Counted from the stretch's first letter, positions 24,562 to 33,840 are shown. The stretch: DNA of 64,000 bases from Streptomyces sp. NBC_00286 (GCF_036173125.1 NZ_CP108054.1:4216001-4280000); one strand, 5' to 3'. The notes: generated by a model not told the origin, from the letters alone. Translations and numbers: made by a program.

Positions 24562-26121
24562 ATGCGTAAGTGGACAACAAGCCGAAGGGCGGCCGCGGTC
24601 CTGACGACGGGGGTCGCGGCGACCGCGACCCTGATGGCCGCCTTACCGGCGCAGGGCATCGTGGGTGGCACCGAGTCAACCCGCGCCTACTCGTTCATGG
24701 GCTCCTTCCAGCCGTCCTTCCCCGCCCCACCGCGCCCGGACAAACACGGCTGTGGGGTGGCGGTCCTCGCACCGCAATGGGTCCTGACCGCCAGCCACTG
24801 CGCCGGCCGGAACCCGACCGGCGCGAAGACGGGTGTCCCACGTGGCTGGAAGGTCCGGGTCGGGTCACTGGACACCCGCTCCGGAGGCGAGGTCGCCGAG
24901 GTCGACCACTACTACCGGCTGGCGACCAGTAGCGATGAGGGCGGGTTCTGGGGCCGCGACCTCGCGTTGATGCACCTGAAGACCCCGGTTCGGGCCAAGC
25001 CGGTACGGATCGCTTCGGCCACACCGCCGGACAACGCACCCGTCCGCATCATGGGCTGGGGCATGACCTGCGACGACACCGACAACGCGGCGTGTTCCCC
25101 CACGCGGCTGCGGGAGGCCGACACCGTGGTGCAGCCGATCTCGACGTGTCCGTCAGCCAGTAGCGGAGAGTTGTGCGTCGGCAGCCCCGACGGCAGCGTC
25201 GCCGCGTCCAACATGGACTCCGGCGGTCCCGCGCTGGTCCGCGACGGCGGCCGGTGGGCCGTGGCCGGTGTGGTCAGCGGCCCCGACGAAAGCGGCAAGA
25301 CGCTGTACACCGATGTCACCCAGCACGCCGACTGGCTCAACGGCATCATCAAAGGCACCGACGTGCCCGCCGATGATCCGATCCCTGACGTGGCAGGCTC
25401 GGTGGACCTGGGCGGCTGTGCAGGCTCAGTGGTCCGCACCCCCGCCTCCCGGTCGCAGGACCCGGCGCTGTTGCTGACCAACGGTCACTGTGTGGAAGGA
25501 CAGCGGCCCGCGCCCGGAACCGCGATAGTGGACCAGCCGGCCGGCCGCGAGGTGCCCATCGCCGACCGCCAGGGCTACCCACAGACCACCGCCCGTGCGA
25601 AACGGCTGGTGTACGCGACGATGACCGGCACCGACATCGCGCTCTACCGCCTGGACAAGACCTACGCGCAGTTGAAGGCCGAGGGCGCGAAGATCTTCCG
25701 GCTCACTTCCACTCCCGTACGCGCGGGCGACCCGCTGACCATGGCCTACACCAGCCGCCGCTTCGACTGCACCGCCGAGGCCGTGGTCACGCACCTGCGG
25801 GAGGGCGGCTACCAGCAGGACGACTCGATCCGCTACACCACCGGCGAAGACTGCGCCCCTTCGCACGGCACATCCGGTTCGGCGCTGCTGGCCCCCGACG
25901 GCACCACGGTCGTAGGGATCCACAACACCCACAACGTCGCCGGCGAGCAGTGCACCGACAACAACCCCTGCGAGGTGGGTCCGGACGGAGCCGTGACCTC
26001 CGTGCAGGGCCGTGGTTACGGCCAGCAGGTGTACCCGATCGCGGCCTGCCTGACCAAGGGCTCACGACTGGACCTGTCCCGCCAGGGCTGCGCCCTCACC
26101 GGCGCCACACCCCGCCCCTGA
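24562..26121 (+). CDS. Secreted bidomain trypsin-like serine protease
   Basis: A 519-residue exported protein with two chymotrypsin-fold domains. A signal peptide (residues 1-30) leads to IVGG (33-36), the mature N-terminus of the first domain, whose triad is His79 (LTASHC), Asp133 (GRDLALM) and Ser220 (NMDSGGPAL). A second S1-like domain follows from about residue 285 with His309 (LTNGHC), Asp358 (GTDIALY) and Ser438 (SHGTSGSALL). Typical bacterial trypsins have one domain of about 230 residues. The ATG at 24562 has AAAGGGA upstream. Codon 28 is TTA (24643-24645), so export of this protease should be bldA-dependent and tied to development. Substrate unknown. Confidence 0.88.
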   Translation: MRKWTTSRRAAAVLTTGVAATATLMAALPAQGIVGGTESTRAYSFMGSFQPSFPAPPRPDKHGCGVAVLAPQWVLTASHCAGRNPTGAKTGVPRGWKVRVGSLDTRSGGEVAEVDHYYRLATSSDEGGFWGRDLALMHLKTPVRAKPVRIASATPPDNAPVRIMGWGMTCDDTDNAACSPTRLREADTVVQPISTCPSASSGELCVGSPDGSVAASNMDSGGPALVRDGGRWAVAGVVSGPDESGKTLYTDVTQHADWLNGIIKGTDVPADDPIPDVAGSVDLGGCAGSVVRTPASRSQDPALLLTNGHCVEGQRPAPGTAIVDQPAGREVPIADRQGYPQTTARAKRLVYATMTGTDIALYRLDKTYAQLKAEGAKIFRLTSTPVRAGDPLTMAYTSRRFDCTAEAVVTHLREGGYQQDDSIRYTTGEDCAPSHGTSGSALLAPDGTTVVGIHNTHNVAGEQCTDNNPCEVGPDGAVTSVQGRGYGQQVYPIAACLTKGSRLDLSRQGCALTGATPRP

Positions 26122-26206
26122 CGACCACGACAGCCACTCCGGTGACCACAACCGATAGCGCCTCCGGCTGTAGCCATCTGGTCCTCATGGATGTTGGTAC
26201 GCCCTG

Positions 26207-26249
26207 TCACCGGACCTGCGGAGCACGACTCACCGAACCTGCGGAGCAC
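26207..26249. repeat. 20-bp direct duplication over a stop codon
   Basis: TCACCG(G/A)ACCTGCGGAGCAC occurs at 26207-26226 and 26230-26249, 23 bases apart. The right copy contains the stop and last residues (APQVR) of the minus-strand membrane protein, and the left copy duplicates the same stop and residues downstream. It is a tandem duplication of the gene end and of no coding consequence. Confidence 0.8.
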
Positions 26250-28362
26250 TAACCCCAACCCCGAGGAGCGCCTCCCGCATCTCCTCGGGGCACCCCGTGC
26301 CACGCGGCAACTGGTACCGCGCCGCAAGGCGATACGTACCGGCACGCGGAGCCACCAGCTCCGTCCACTCGTCGCCCTTCGCGTCCTCCTCCGCCTCCAT
26401 CAGACACCCGGCGACGTTCTCGAACGACTTCGGAGCGTCCTCGTCGACCTCCCGCAACGCCTTGGACTCCTCCGTCTCCTCCGGAGGCGTGACGCTCTTG
26501 CCCTCGGCGTCGACCAGGCCCAGCCACGGCGAGTACGGGACACGTATCAGCACCCGCCCCGCCTCCTTCACCCGGATCGTCATCTCGTCCTGCCCGGCCC
26601 GCTCGACGACGGCGGGCGGGTCGGCGAGCGGCGTGGGATCGGTGACCTTGAAGAGCTGCCAGTTGGCGTCGCCCCAGATCTGCTTCAGATAGGGCTGGCC
26701 GCGCTGCACGAGCTCGCGTTCGCGCTCGCCGCCATCCCCGTCTAGCTCGTCCTTGGGCAGCACGACGTAGTGGACGGCCCAGCGCTTGAGCCACTCGTGA
26801 TAGTTGGCGGAGTTCAGGGTGTCGTCGTAGAAGAGCGGGTTGCGCTCCATGTCGGCCTGCCGGTTCCAGCCCCGGGCGAGGTTCACATACGGCGCGAGCG
26901 CGGACGCCTCGCGGTGCGAGCGGGCCGGTACGACCTCCACGCGGCCCTTCTCGGCGCCCACCTCCTGGAGCTGGTCGACGATCGGGGCGAGCTCACGCGC
27001 CCAGGACGCGGCGGGCATCGCGTTGATGGTGTCGTCCACCGCCTTGAAGCCGATCCACACGACGAACCCCACACAGGCCACGACCAGCGCGTACCACCTG
27101 CGCGAACGCGGCACCGTGAACGGCAGCGCCGCCAGCAGCACGACCCCCGCGAACAGCATCGCGAGCCGCGTGATGTTGGACCCGATCTGCGAGCTGATCA
27201 ACCAGACGAGGACGACGGACAGCCCGTACACCCCGGCCGTGATCCGGACCGTCTTCCACTCCCTCGGGACGAGGAACACGACGAAGCCCGAGAACAGGAA
27301 GGGCAGCACGACCGACCCGAACATCATCGGCTGCGTACCGGAGAACGGGAACAGCCACGCCGACACGCCCACGACGGCAGCGGGCGCGAGCCCCAGCGCG
27401 TACGCCCCCGGCCGCCGCTTCTGCAGGAACAGCGCCACCGCGACCAGCCCCACGAACAGCCCCGCCACCGGCGACGCGGCGGTCGCGATCGCGGCGAGCG
27501 GGGCGGCGCACAGCGCCTTGGCCCAGCGCTTGTAGCGCCAGCGGTACGGCCAGCAGAAGACGACTGCGGTCGCGCCCAGCGCGAACACCATGCCGAGACC
27601 GAAGGTCACCCGGCCGGACACGGCGTTGCAGAAGAGCCCGAACACGCCCATCAGGGCGGGCCACTTCACATCCCGTACGGCCCAGCTGCGCATGAGGATC
27701 AGCGTGAGCAGGCCCGCCGAGACGGTCCCCGCGATCATCATCGTCGGCCGCACACCGAGCACCGACATCAGATACGGCGACACCACGCTGTACGACACGG
27801 GGTGCATGCCCCCGTACCAGGCGAGGTTGTACGCCGAGCCCGGGTGCCGCCCGACGAACTCCGCCCAGGCGTCCTGCGCCGCGAGATCGCCCCCGCTGTT
27901 GGCGAACGTGAAGAACCAGACGACGTGCAGCACACCGGCGAGGGCTGTGGCGAGGGTGGCGGGGTGGCGGAGGAAGCGGGCGAAGGGGGCGGGTCCCGTC
28001 GGGGACGTCGGGGACGTCGGCGGTGCGGCGGAGTCGCGGCCTTCCCGCGCTGCACGGCCTTCCCGCGCTGCGTGGCCTTCCCGCGCTGCGTGGCCTTCCC
28101 GCGCTGCGTGGCTGTCGCCGCCGGTCTCGTCGCGGCTGCGGTCGTGGGCCCCTTGAGGCGCTTCCCGGGTGCCGTCGTGGGCCTCTTGAGGCGCTTCCCG
28201 GGTGCCGTCGTGGGCCCCTTGAGGCGCTTCGCGGGTGCCGTCGTGGGTCTGGTCGCGGCCCTCGGCCTCCCGCGCATGCTCAGCTGCATGCTCGGCTATT
28301 CGCGGGCCGGCTCCTCGGCTCGGCTCGGCGTCTTCGGCGTGCGTCGACTCCGCTGTCGCCAC
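26230..28362 (-). CDS. Polytopic membrane protein with repeat N-terminus and soluble C-terminal domain
   Basis: A 710-residue protein. Residues 1-130 are hydrophilic with two tandem arrays (11-residue HDGTREAPQGA x3 and 6-residue HAAREG x4). About ten to eleven transmembrane helices follow (from LATALAGVLHVVWFFTFANS to WYALVVACVGFVVWIGF), with a loop DAWAEFVGRHPGSAYNLAWYGGMHPVSYS typical of glycosyltransferase-C/PTPS-related membrane proteins. The last 230 residues are extracytoplasmic and soluble. Often mis-labelled as MFS; no MFS signature is present. It may handle lipid-linked sugars, but no catalytic residues can be fixed. GTG at 28362 has GGGAG upstream. Confidence 0.75.
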   Translation of the reverse strand: MATAESTHAEDAEPSRGAGPRIAEHAAEHAREAEGRDQTHDGTREAPQGAHDGTREAPQEAHDGTREAPQGAHDRSRDETGGDSHAAREGHAAREGHAAREGRAAREGRDSAAPPTSPTSPTGPAPFARFLRHPATLATALAGVLHVVWFFTFANSGGDLAAQDAWAEFVGRHPGSAYNLAWYGGMHPVSYSVVSPYLMSVLGVRPTMMIAGTVSAGLLTLILMRSWAVRDVKWPALMGVFGLFCNAVSGRVTFGLGMVFALGATAVVFCWPYRWRYKRWAKALCAAPLAAIATAASPVAGLFVGLVAVALFLQKRRPGAYALGLAPAAVVGVSAWLFPFSGTQPMMFGSVVLPFLFSGFVVFLVPREWKTVRITAGVYGLSVVLVWLISSQIGSNITRLAMLFAGVVLLAALPFTVPRSRRWYALVVACVGFVVWIGFKAVDDTINAMPAASWARELAPIVDQLQEVGAEKGRVEVVPARSHREASALAPYVNLARGWNRQADMERNPLFYDDTLNSANYHEWLKRWAVHYVVLPKDELDGDGGERERELVQRGQPYLKQIWGDANWQLFKVTDPTPLADPPAVVERAGQDEMTIRVKEAGRVLIRVPYSPWLGLVDAEGKSVTPPEETEESKALREVDEDAPKSFENVAGCLMEAEEDAKGDEWTELVAPRAGTYRLAARYQLPRGTGCPEEMREALLGVGVSAPQVR
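28038..28109. repeat. 18-bp tandem repeat, 4 copies
   Basis: Units GGCCTTCCCGCGCTGC(G/A)(T/C) run from 28038 to 28109 without spacer. On the minus strand they encode HAAREG four times in the N-terminal tail of the membrane protein. Only the first copy differs, by two bases, so this is a recent in-frame expansion. Confidence 0.92.
28141..28239. repeat. 33-bp tandem repeat, 3 copies
   Basis: Units start at 28141, 28174 and 28207; each begins GTCGTGGGCC(C/T)CTTGAGGCG and encodes the 11 residues HDGTREAPQGA (or QEA) on the minus strand. A fourth partial unit begins at 28240. The array is directly next to the 18-bp array and lengthens the same hydrophilic tail. Confidence 0.92.
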
Positions 28363-28440
28363 GTAAAAGGCACTCCCCGTGTCTCATTGTTCGCTGTCGG
28401 CCGGGCTCCGCGACCCGCCAGCGGTCTTGGTGAACTCCGG

Positions 28441-28543
28441 TGCGATACCGCGCCCTAGGGAGGCCGCAGGCCTCTCAGGGGCGCCGGGCTGTGTACATTT
28501 GCGGCTCCACCGCGCGGGCGCGACCAGCCCCCACCGGCCCGCA
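28441..28543. repeat. Dispersed intergenic mosaic element, copy A
   Basis: This copy lies in the 350-base gap between the membrane protein start and the carboxypeptidase stop. It reads TGCGATACCGCGCCC, then the palindrome GAGGCCGCAGGCCTC, then GGGGCGCCGGGCTGTG, GCGGCTCCACCGCG and GCGCGACCAGCC. Blocks of it recur at 33754-33840, 56489-56550 and 61551-61600. It is noncoding and hairpin-rich. The rest of the gap holds a GGAGCGCTAGCGCTCC palindrome at about 28564-28579 and nothing else I can name. Confidence 0.7.
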
Positions 28544-28712
28544 GGTTCATCACCGTTCCTCCAGCGGAGCGCTAGCGCTCCGATCCTTGCGACGCTAGCA
28601 CGCACCCCGCCGGCGGTCGCCCGGACGGGGCGAGGCACGTACGCCACGCAGCGTGACCGGGGCGTACGTGCCCTCAACTCACCCATGGGGCGCGGTAGAG
28701 GTCCCTCCGGCC

Positions 28713-31700
28713 TCAGCTCACGCGGGTGAGCTTGGAGCCGTAGTCCGGTTCGGTGAGGTCCTTCTGAAGGGCCACCGGGACCTCGACGGCGTCGCCCGTG
28801 CCGTCACCGACGCTCAGCGAGCCGACCTTGGTTCCCGCCTTCGCCTCGTGCGGAATCTCCGTACCGTCGTCGCTGAGGGCGAGCTCGACGGTCTTGCCGG
28901 CCCAGCCCACCGCGGAGACGTCCTGCGTGGCGACGACCGGGGTGCGGCCGCCGAGCCCGTCGTCCACGTACCCGACGACGTCGCCCTTCTTCAGGATCTT
29001 CGACGAGGTCAGGGCGTCCTGGGCGGCGACCATCGCGGTCTTGCTGACCGCGTTGACGGTGTCGATGATCGGCGGCGCGTGCTGGCCGAGGATCGCGCCG
29101 ACGACGGTCACGACCTCGCCGTCCACGTCCTCGGTGGCGGCGAACAGCAGGTTGCCGCCGGCCTTGGTGGTGGAGCCGGTCTTGATGCCGATGGCGTTGT
29201 CGTACGGGACGAGGCGGTTGTAGTTCTGCCACTCCTTGCCCGAGGGGTCCTTCCAGACGGGCAGCCTGGTGATGTCCGTCAGCGCCTTCATCTGGACCAG
29301 CTCGTTGCCGAGCTTCACCTGGTCCTCGGCGGTGGAGACGGTCGTCTCCTTCAGGCCGGAGGGGTCGGTGTACTTCGTGTTCTTCATCCCGAGGTCGGCG
29401 GCGGCGTCGTTCATCTTCTTGACGAACGCGGCCTCGTCGCCGCCCGAGTCCCAACGGGCCAGCAGCCTCGCGACGTTGTTCGCGGACGGAATCATGATGG
29501 CCGCGAGCGCCTGCCGCTGGGTGAGGGTGTCGCCCTCCTTGATGGTGTTGAGCGTGGACTCGTTCTGCTCGTCGTTGTCGTAACCGCCCTCCGTCTCGGC
29601 CTTCGCGTCGACGGGGATGTTCTTGCCCTCCTCGTCGGGCTTCAGCGGGTGGTCCTTGAGGATCACGTACGCGGTCATGGCCTTGGCGACCGAGCCGATG
29701 GCGACGGGCTGCTGCTTGCCGAAGTTGTCGACGGTGCCGATGCCGTTGACGTCCATCCAGCCCTGGCCCTCCTGGGGCCACGGCAGGCTGACCTTGTCGC
29801 CCTCGAAGGTGTACGTCTGGTCGGCCGTCAGCGCCAGCTCGGGCGCCGGCAAGGGCCGTACGGCCTGCACCACCGCGAACACCACGGCCACCAGGATGAC
29901 CAACGGCGTCCAGATCTTGACCCGCCGCACAATCGTCCGCACCGGAGTCTCCGGAGGCGGCGGGGTATTCGTCAGCTCAGCCAGCAGATCAAGCGGCGGC
30001 TTGGGCGGCAACGGCTGCTGAGCGGTCCGCTCGGGCCCGATCTGCGCGATGGCGGCGGTCTCGGCGGCTGGCGGAACAGCCGGCTTCTCCGGCGGTCCAT
30101 CCGGCTTCTCCGGCGAAGCGACCGGCTTCTCCTTGGGAGCAGCCGGTTCGTCGAGCGGCTTGAGCGCCACGAACTTGCTCGTGCGCTCGGACTCACGCTC
30201 GACGGGGGGCTTGTCGCCGCCGGGCTTGTCTCCGTCGGGCTTCTCGGCGCCGGGCTCGGCACCCTTGGGCTTCTCGTCCGGCTTCGCGTCGCCGGGCTTG
30301 TCATCCGGCTTGGCATCGCCCACCTTGAGCGTGGTGGTGGGCTGATCAACAGCGGGCGCCCGCACCTTGAAGGTGGCGGTGGGCTGGTCGACGGGACGCT
30401 TGGACTTGTCGTCAACGGCACCAGAGCCGGGCTCGCCGTCGTCGTCCCGGTCGGTGACCGGGGTGGCTCCGCCGCCGGCGCGGGGGTCACGCTTCGCATC
30501 GGCGTCCTGGGCGGGCGCGGAGTCGGGCTCCGCTCCAGCGTCCTGGCGGGTCGCGGAGCCGGATTTCGCGTCGGCGCCGGGGGCGGGGGCGGTTTCGTCG
30601 GCGGGGGCGGAGTCCACCTCCGGCTCAACCTCGTCGCCGCCCTGCTCGGGCGCGGAGTCAGCCTTGGCACCGGGGGCGGGGCGGACTTCGCCGACGGGCG
30701 CGGCACCGGCCTCAGGCTCGTCCGCGTCGCCGCCTTGCTCGGGCGCGGAGTCGGCCTTGGCGCCGGAGGCAGGGGTGGCTTCGCCGACGGGGGCTGCACC
30801 CGCCTCCGGCTCGACCTCGTCGCCGCCCTGTGCGGCTCCGGAGTCAGACTTCGCGCCGACGCCCGAGGCGGGGGCGGCATCGCCGCCGGAGGCGCCAGCG
30901 TCGGGAGCAGTCTTGTCGCCGGGGGCGGCATCCGCCTTCGACTCATCCGCGTCGGCACCACGGCCGCTGGCCGGGGTGCCCTCGGCCGAGAGCTCCGCGT
31001 CCTCCACGTGCCCGTCATCGGAGCCGCCTACAGGGCGGTCGTCCTTCGCGTCACCAGACGCGTCCTCGTCGGCGGCAGGCTCCGCGTCAACGTCGCGGGC
31101 GGCGACGGCCGAGGAGGCCTCGCCGTCGGCACCTGAGGCGGCAGCCATCCCGGCGGAGGCGGTGTCCTCCGGCTCGTCCGCCTCGGCGCCACGGCCACCG
31201 GCCGGAGTGTCGTCGCCCGTGGACTCGGCGTCCGACTGCGCGTCGGCGCCCCCGTCCGCCGACTCGGCGTCCGGCCGCTCGCCATCCTCTGCGACCTCGG
31301 TCTCGGAGACGCCCGCAGGACGGTCGACCTTCGCGCCACCGGAAGCATCCTCGCCGGAGGCAGACGCCCTGTCGGCGTCCTGGCCCTCGGCCGAGACGGC
31401 TACGCCGTCGCCGGCGTCAGCTGCGGTTCCGGCAGCGGCGAGAGCGCCTTCGCCGACGGCGGCGTCCGCCTCGGAGTCGCCTGCCCCGGATCCGCGGCCA
31501 CCGGACGGAGCATCCTCGCCCGTCGGCTCGCCGTCCGACCGCTCGGCGTCCTCTGCACGCCGGGCCTCGGAGCCGCTCGCCGGGCGGCCCCCCTGCGCGT
31601 CACCGGACACGTCCCCGTCGGAGGACTCCGCGTCAGCCTCCTGGGCCGCGGTGCCCGAGGGCTCCGTGCCCTCGGTGTTGCCCGCAGACAGGTCGTCCTT

Positions 31701-32525
31701 CGTTTCCACGGTGCCGGAGGAGGCGCCCTTCGCCTCGACGGCTTCCTCCGACTCGGGGTCCGAACCGCCCCCGGCGTCCGAAGCCGAACCTGCCTCGGAT
31801 TCCGCACGCCCCTCGGAGTCCGTACGAGCCCCCTCGGCGCCGACCTCCGCCTCCGGAGCCGTACCGTCATCGCCCTCATCGGCCGAAGGCGCCGCGTCCC
31901 CGTCGACCTCGAAGTCGTCGTCACTCTCCGCCCCGGACCGCGACTCACGGTCTCCCGAACCCGAACCCGAACCCGAACCTGGACCCGAACCGGCACCCTC
32001 GCCGCCCTCGGCCCCGGCGTCCGCCCCCGCAACCCAAGCCGCCACAGCGTCCCGCAGCCGGGTGTCACCCGACTGGGACGACGGCGACGGCGGGGACGAC
32101 TGGGAGCCGTTCGCACCGGAGCCCGCGGCGTCCTCCGCTTCCGCTTTCGAAGCAGCCGCAGCGTCCTCCCGCCCCGGGGAACCCTCAGCAGTCAAGCCCT
32201 CCGCCCCTGCAGTGTCCGACGTGTCCGACGTGTCCGGCGTGTTCGACGCAACCGACCCTGAAGCGTCCGTACCCGAGGTACCCGGAGCCGACACTTCCGC
32301 AAGGCCGCGTGTGGAGAACACCGCCGTAGCCGTGTCCACCCGCCCGCGCGAAGCGGTCACCGTCTCGCGCGCCACCGCGAGCCGCGGATCCGCGCCCGGC
32401 GCGGGACGCGGATCGGAGCCGCGCCCGCCCGAGGAGGCAGGACCGGGAACCGGAGCCGTACTCCCCGACGTCGGTTCTGCCGACGACTCGTGCTGCTTCG
32501 ACCTGTCGGGGGACTCGCCCGTCAC
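28713..32525 (-). CDS. D-alanyl-D-alanine carboxypeptidase with giant acidic N-terminal tail
   Basis: A 1270-residue protein. The C-terminal 380 residues are a peptidase S11 (DacA-type) domain with SVAK (Ser at about 944), SAN at about 1011 and KTG at about 1113, which trims D-Ala from peptidoglycan stems. A single helix (WTPLVILVAVVFAVV, about 868-886) precedes it, so the peptidase is outside. The first 860 residues are almost entirely Asp, Glu, Ala, Gly, Ser and Pro, with degenerate repeats (for example a 93-bp unit from 30648), and would be cytoplasmic. Normal family length is 380-450. GTG at 32525 is chosen because GGAGGAGG stands five bases before it. Confidence 0.88.
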   Translation of the reverse strand: MTGESPDRSKQHESSAEPTSGSTAPVPGPASSGGRGSDPRPAPGADPRLAVARETVTASRGRVDTATAVFSTRGLAEVSAPGTSGTDASGSVASNTPDTSDTSDTAGAEGLTAEGSPGREDAAAASKAEAEDAAGSGANGSQSSPPSPSSQSGDTRLRDAVAAWVAGADAGAEGGEGAGSGPGSGSGSGSGDRESRSGAESDDDFEVDGDAAPSADEGDDGTAPEAEVGAEGARTDSEGRAESEAGSASDAGGGSDPESEEAVEAKGASSGTVETKDDLSAGNTEGTEPSGTAAQEADAESSDGDVSGDAQGGRPASGSEARRAEDAERSDGEPTGEDAPSGGRGSGAGDSEADAAVGEGALAAAGTAADAGDGVAVSAEGQDADRASASGEDASGGAKVDRPAGVSETEVAEDGERPDAESADGGADAQSDAESTGDDTPAGGRGAEADEPEDTASAGMAAASGADGEASSAVAARDVDAEPAADEDASGDAKDDRPVGGSDDGHVEDAELSAEGTPASGRGADADESKADAAPGDKTAPDAGASGGDAAPASGVGAKSDSGAAQGGDEVEPEAGAAPVGEATPASGAKADSAPEQGGDADEPEAGAAPVGEVRPAPGAKADSAPEQGGDEVEPEVDSAPADETAPAPGADAKSGSATRQDAGAEPDSAPAQDADAKRDPRAGGGATPVTDRDDDGEPGSGAVDDKSKRPVDQPTATFKVRAPAVDQPTTTLKVGDAKPDDKPGDAKPDEKPKGAEPGAEKPDGDKPGGDKPPVERESERTSKFVALKPLDEPAAPKEKPVASPEKPDGPPEKPAVPPAAETAAIAQIGPERTAQQPLPPKPPLDLLAELTNTPPPPETPVRTIVRRVKIWTPLVILVAVVFAVVQAVRPLPAPELALTADQTYTFEGDKVSLPWPQEGQGWMDVNGIGTVDNFGKQQPVAIGSVAKAMTAYVILKDHPLKPDEEGKNIPVDAKAETEGGYDNDEQNESTLNTIKEGDTLTQRQALAAIMIPSANNVARLLARWDSGGDEAAFVKKMNDAAADLGMKNTKYTDPSGLKETTVSTAEDQVKLGNELVQMKALTDITRLPVWKDPSGKEWQNYNRLVPYDNAIGIKTGSTTKAGGNLLFAATEDVDGEVVTVVGAILGQHAPPIIDTVNAVSKTAMVAAQDALTSSKILKKGDVVGYVDDGLGGRTPVVATQDVSAVGWAGKTVELALSDDGTEIPHEAKAGTKVGSLSVGDGTGDAVEVPVALQKDLTEPDYGSKLTRVS

Positions 32526-32765
32526 CGATGCCTCCTCCATGCGCCACTCACCGTGCGCCCAACCGAACCATGAACCGTTGAAGAGCCGCCAACAGACGCC
32601 CGGAATCGATGTCCGAACCATGTACCAGTGTCCTGTGTGCGGGCTTAACCCCTGCGGTAGACGAGAACGACATACCTATCGGTTCCACTACATTCCGGTC
32701 ACGCACCCTCGACAGACCGATGTGAGAGGGGTCACCCTGTCATTCATCCACGCGGGGAGGCATGG

Positions 32766-33524
32766 ATGGGCAGGAGCCGCAGAACGATTCCGGAGGAGCT
32801 TCTGCTGCTGGCGCTGGACCCGACCACGGGTACCACCGCACAGCCGCAGTCGCTCGACCTTGGTCTGGCCGGAGCACAGCTAGTGGAGCTGGCGCTGGCC
32901 GGACGGATAGCCCCAGACGGGGATCGTATCGCCGTGGTTGCACCACGGCCGACCGGAGATCCGACTTTGGACTGCGCGTTGGAGTTGCTGCGAAGGCGTG
33001 GCGCTCCCGTGCGTGCCGTTCACTGGATCGGCGGGCCCCGACTGGGGCTGCGCCAGACATATCTCTCGCATCTGGAGCGCTGCGGCATGGTCCATGCCGT
33101 CGCGGGACAGATGTGCGGGGTGCTTCCGACGACTCGCTACCAAGCGACGGACACGGAGATCAGCCGGGAGATCAAGGCCCGGCTGGACAGTGCGATCCGC
33201 ACCGGCGTACCGCCGGACCCGCGGACCGCCGCACTGGCCGCGCTGGCGCACGCCGTCGGCCTGGGCAAGCACCTCTACCCGGGGAACGAAGGGCGCTCCT
33301 CGCGCTCCCGCCTCCGGGATCTGATCAGGCACGACCCCATGGGCGGACTCGTGGCGCACGCCGTGATGGACGTCCAGAACGGTGTGGCCGCACAGCCACG
33401 CCGCAGCCCGGCCCCGTCGCCCGGCCGTCAGGCCGCCGCCGGAGCCAGGCCCGCACCGGAACCCGCACGGGGCGTTCCGATGCAACCGCGCCGAGGATCG
33501 ATGGCGCGCGCCGTGGCCCACTGA
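32766..33524 (+). CDS. GPP34 family phosphoprotein
   Basis: A 252-residue member of the GPP34 (Golgi phosphoprotein 3-like) family, which in eukaryotes binds phosphatidylinositol 4-phosphate and which is strongly expanded in Streptomyces with unknown function. The core runs from PEELLLLALDPTTG to about residue 210, with LGLAGAQLVELALAGRI and the helical region LAALAHAVGLGKHLY; the basic C-terminus is disordered. GGGAGG lies just before the ATG at 32766. It is divergent from the large carboxypeptidase. Confidence 0.88.
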   Translation: MGRSRRTIPEELLLLALDPTTGTTAQPQSLDLGLAGAQLVELALAGRIAPDGDRIAVVAPRPTGDPTLDCALELLRRRGAPVRAVHWIGGPRLGLRQTYLSHLERCGMVHAVAGQMCGVLPTTRYQATDTEISREIKARLDSAIRTGVPPDPRTAALAALAHAVGLGKHLYPGNEGRSSRSRLRDLIRHDPMGGLVAHAVMDVQNGVAAQPRRSPAPSPGRQAAAGARPAPEPARGVPMQPRRGSMARAVAH

Positions 33525-33709
33525 ACCGCCAGGCCACGGCAACAACAGCACAGCACCACCCACCGTCAGCGCCGCACCGCAAGTCCCCAAGACCCGGTTC
33601 GGGAGCCGCTGAGCCGCGCGGGGCAGCAGGCCGTACGTCCGGACGACGACACGACCCGCCGCCCCGCGCGGCCATGTCTCGGCGTACGAGCACCCTGCGG
33701 TTCCGCCGC

Positions 33710-33753
33710 GTTGGCGCGCCCGGCGCCCCGAGTTGGCGCGCGCGGCGCCCCGA
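33710..33753. repeat. 22-bp tandem duplication
   Basis: GTTGGCGCGC(C/G)CGGCGCCCCGA occurs at 33710-33731 and 33732-33753 in the 476-base gap between the GPP34 and XRE genes, directly beside copy B of the intergenic element. No gene is seen in this gap; an inverted repeat TCTGCT-4-AGCAGA at 33943-33958 may be an operator for the XRE gene. Confidence 0.8.
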
Positions 33754-33840
33754 AGGAGGCCGCAGGCCTCTTTAGGGGCGCGGGGCTGTGACATATGCGG
33801 CTCCGCCGCGTGGGCGCGCTCAGCCACGACGCACCCGCAG
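33754..33840. repeat. Dispersed intergenic mosaic element, copy B
   Basis: Contains GGAGGCCGCAGGCCTC, then GGGGCGCGGGGCTGTG, ACATATGCGGCTCCGCCGCG and TGGGCGCG, ending in CCCGCAG. It is most like copies A (28441) and D (61551, opposite strand). Lies in the long noncoding gap before the XRE gene. Confidence 0.7.

Noticed and set aside
26770..28458. 562-residue plus-strand open frame
   Set aside because: Antisense to a clear polytopic membrane protein; rich in Arg/His as is typical of shadows.
28653..31136. 827-residue plus-strand open frame
   Set aside because: Runs antisense through the S11 peptidase domain, which has all catalytic motifs on the minus strand; codon third-position bias supports the minus strand.
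30367..32883. 838-residue open frame on the plus strand opposite the carboxypeptidase tail
   Set aside because: It is the antisense of an acidic low-complexity region with extreme GC; composition is Ser/Ala/Pro only and there is no Shine-Dalgarno or domain.
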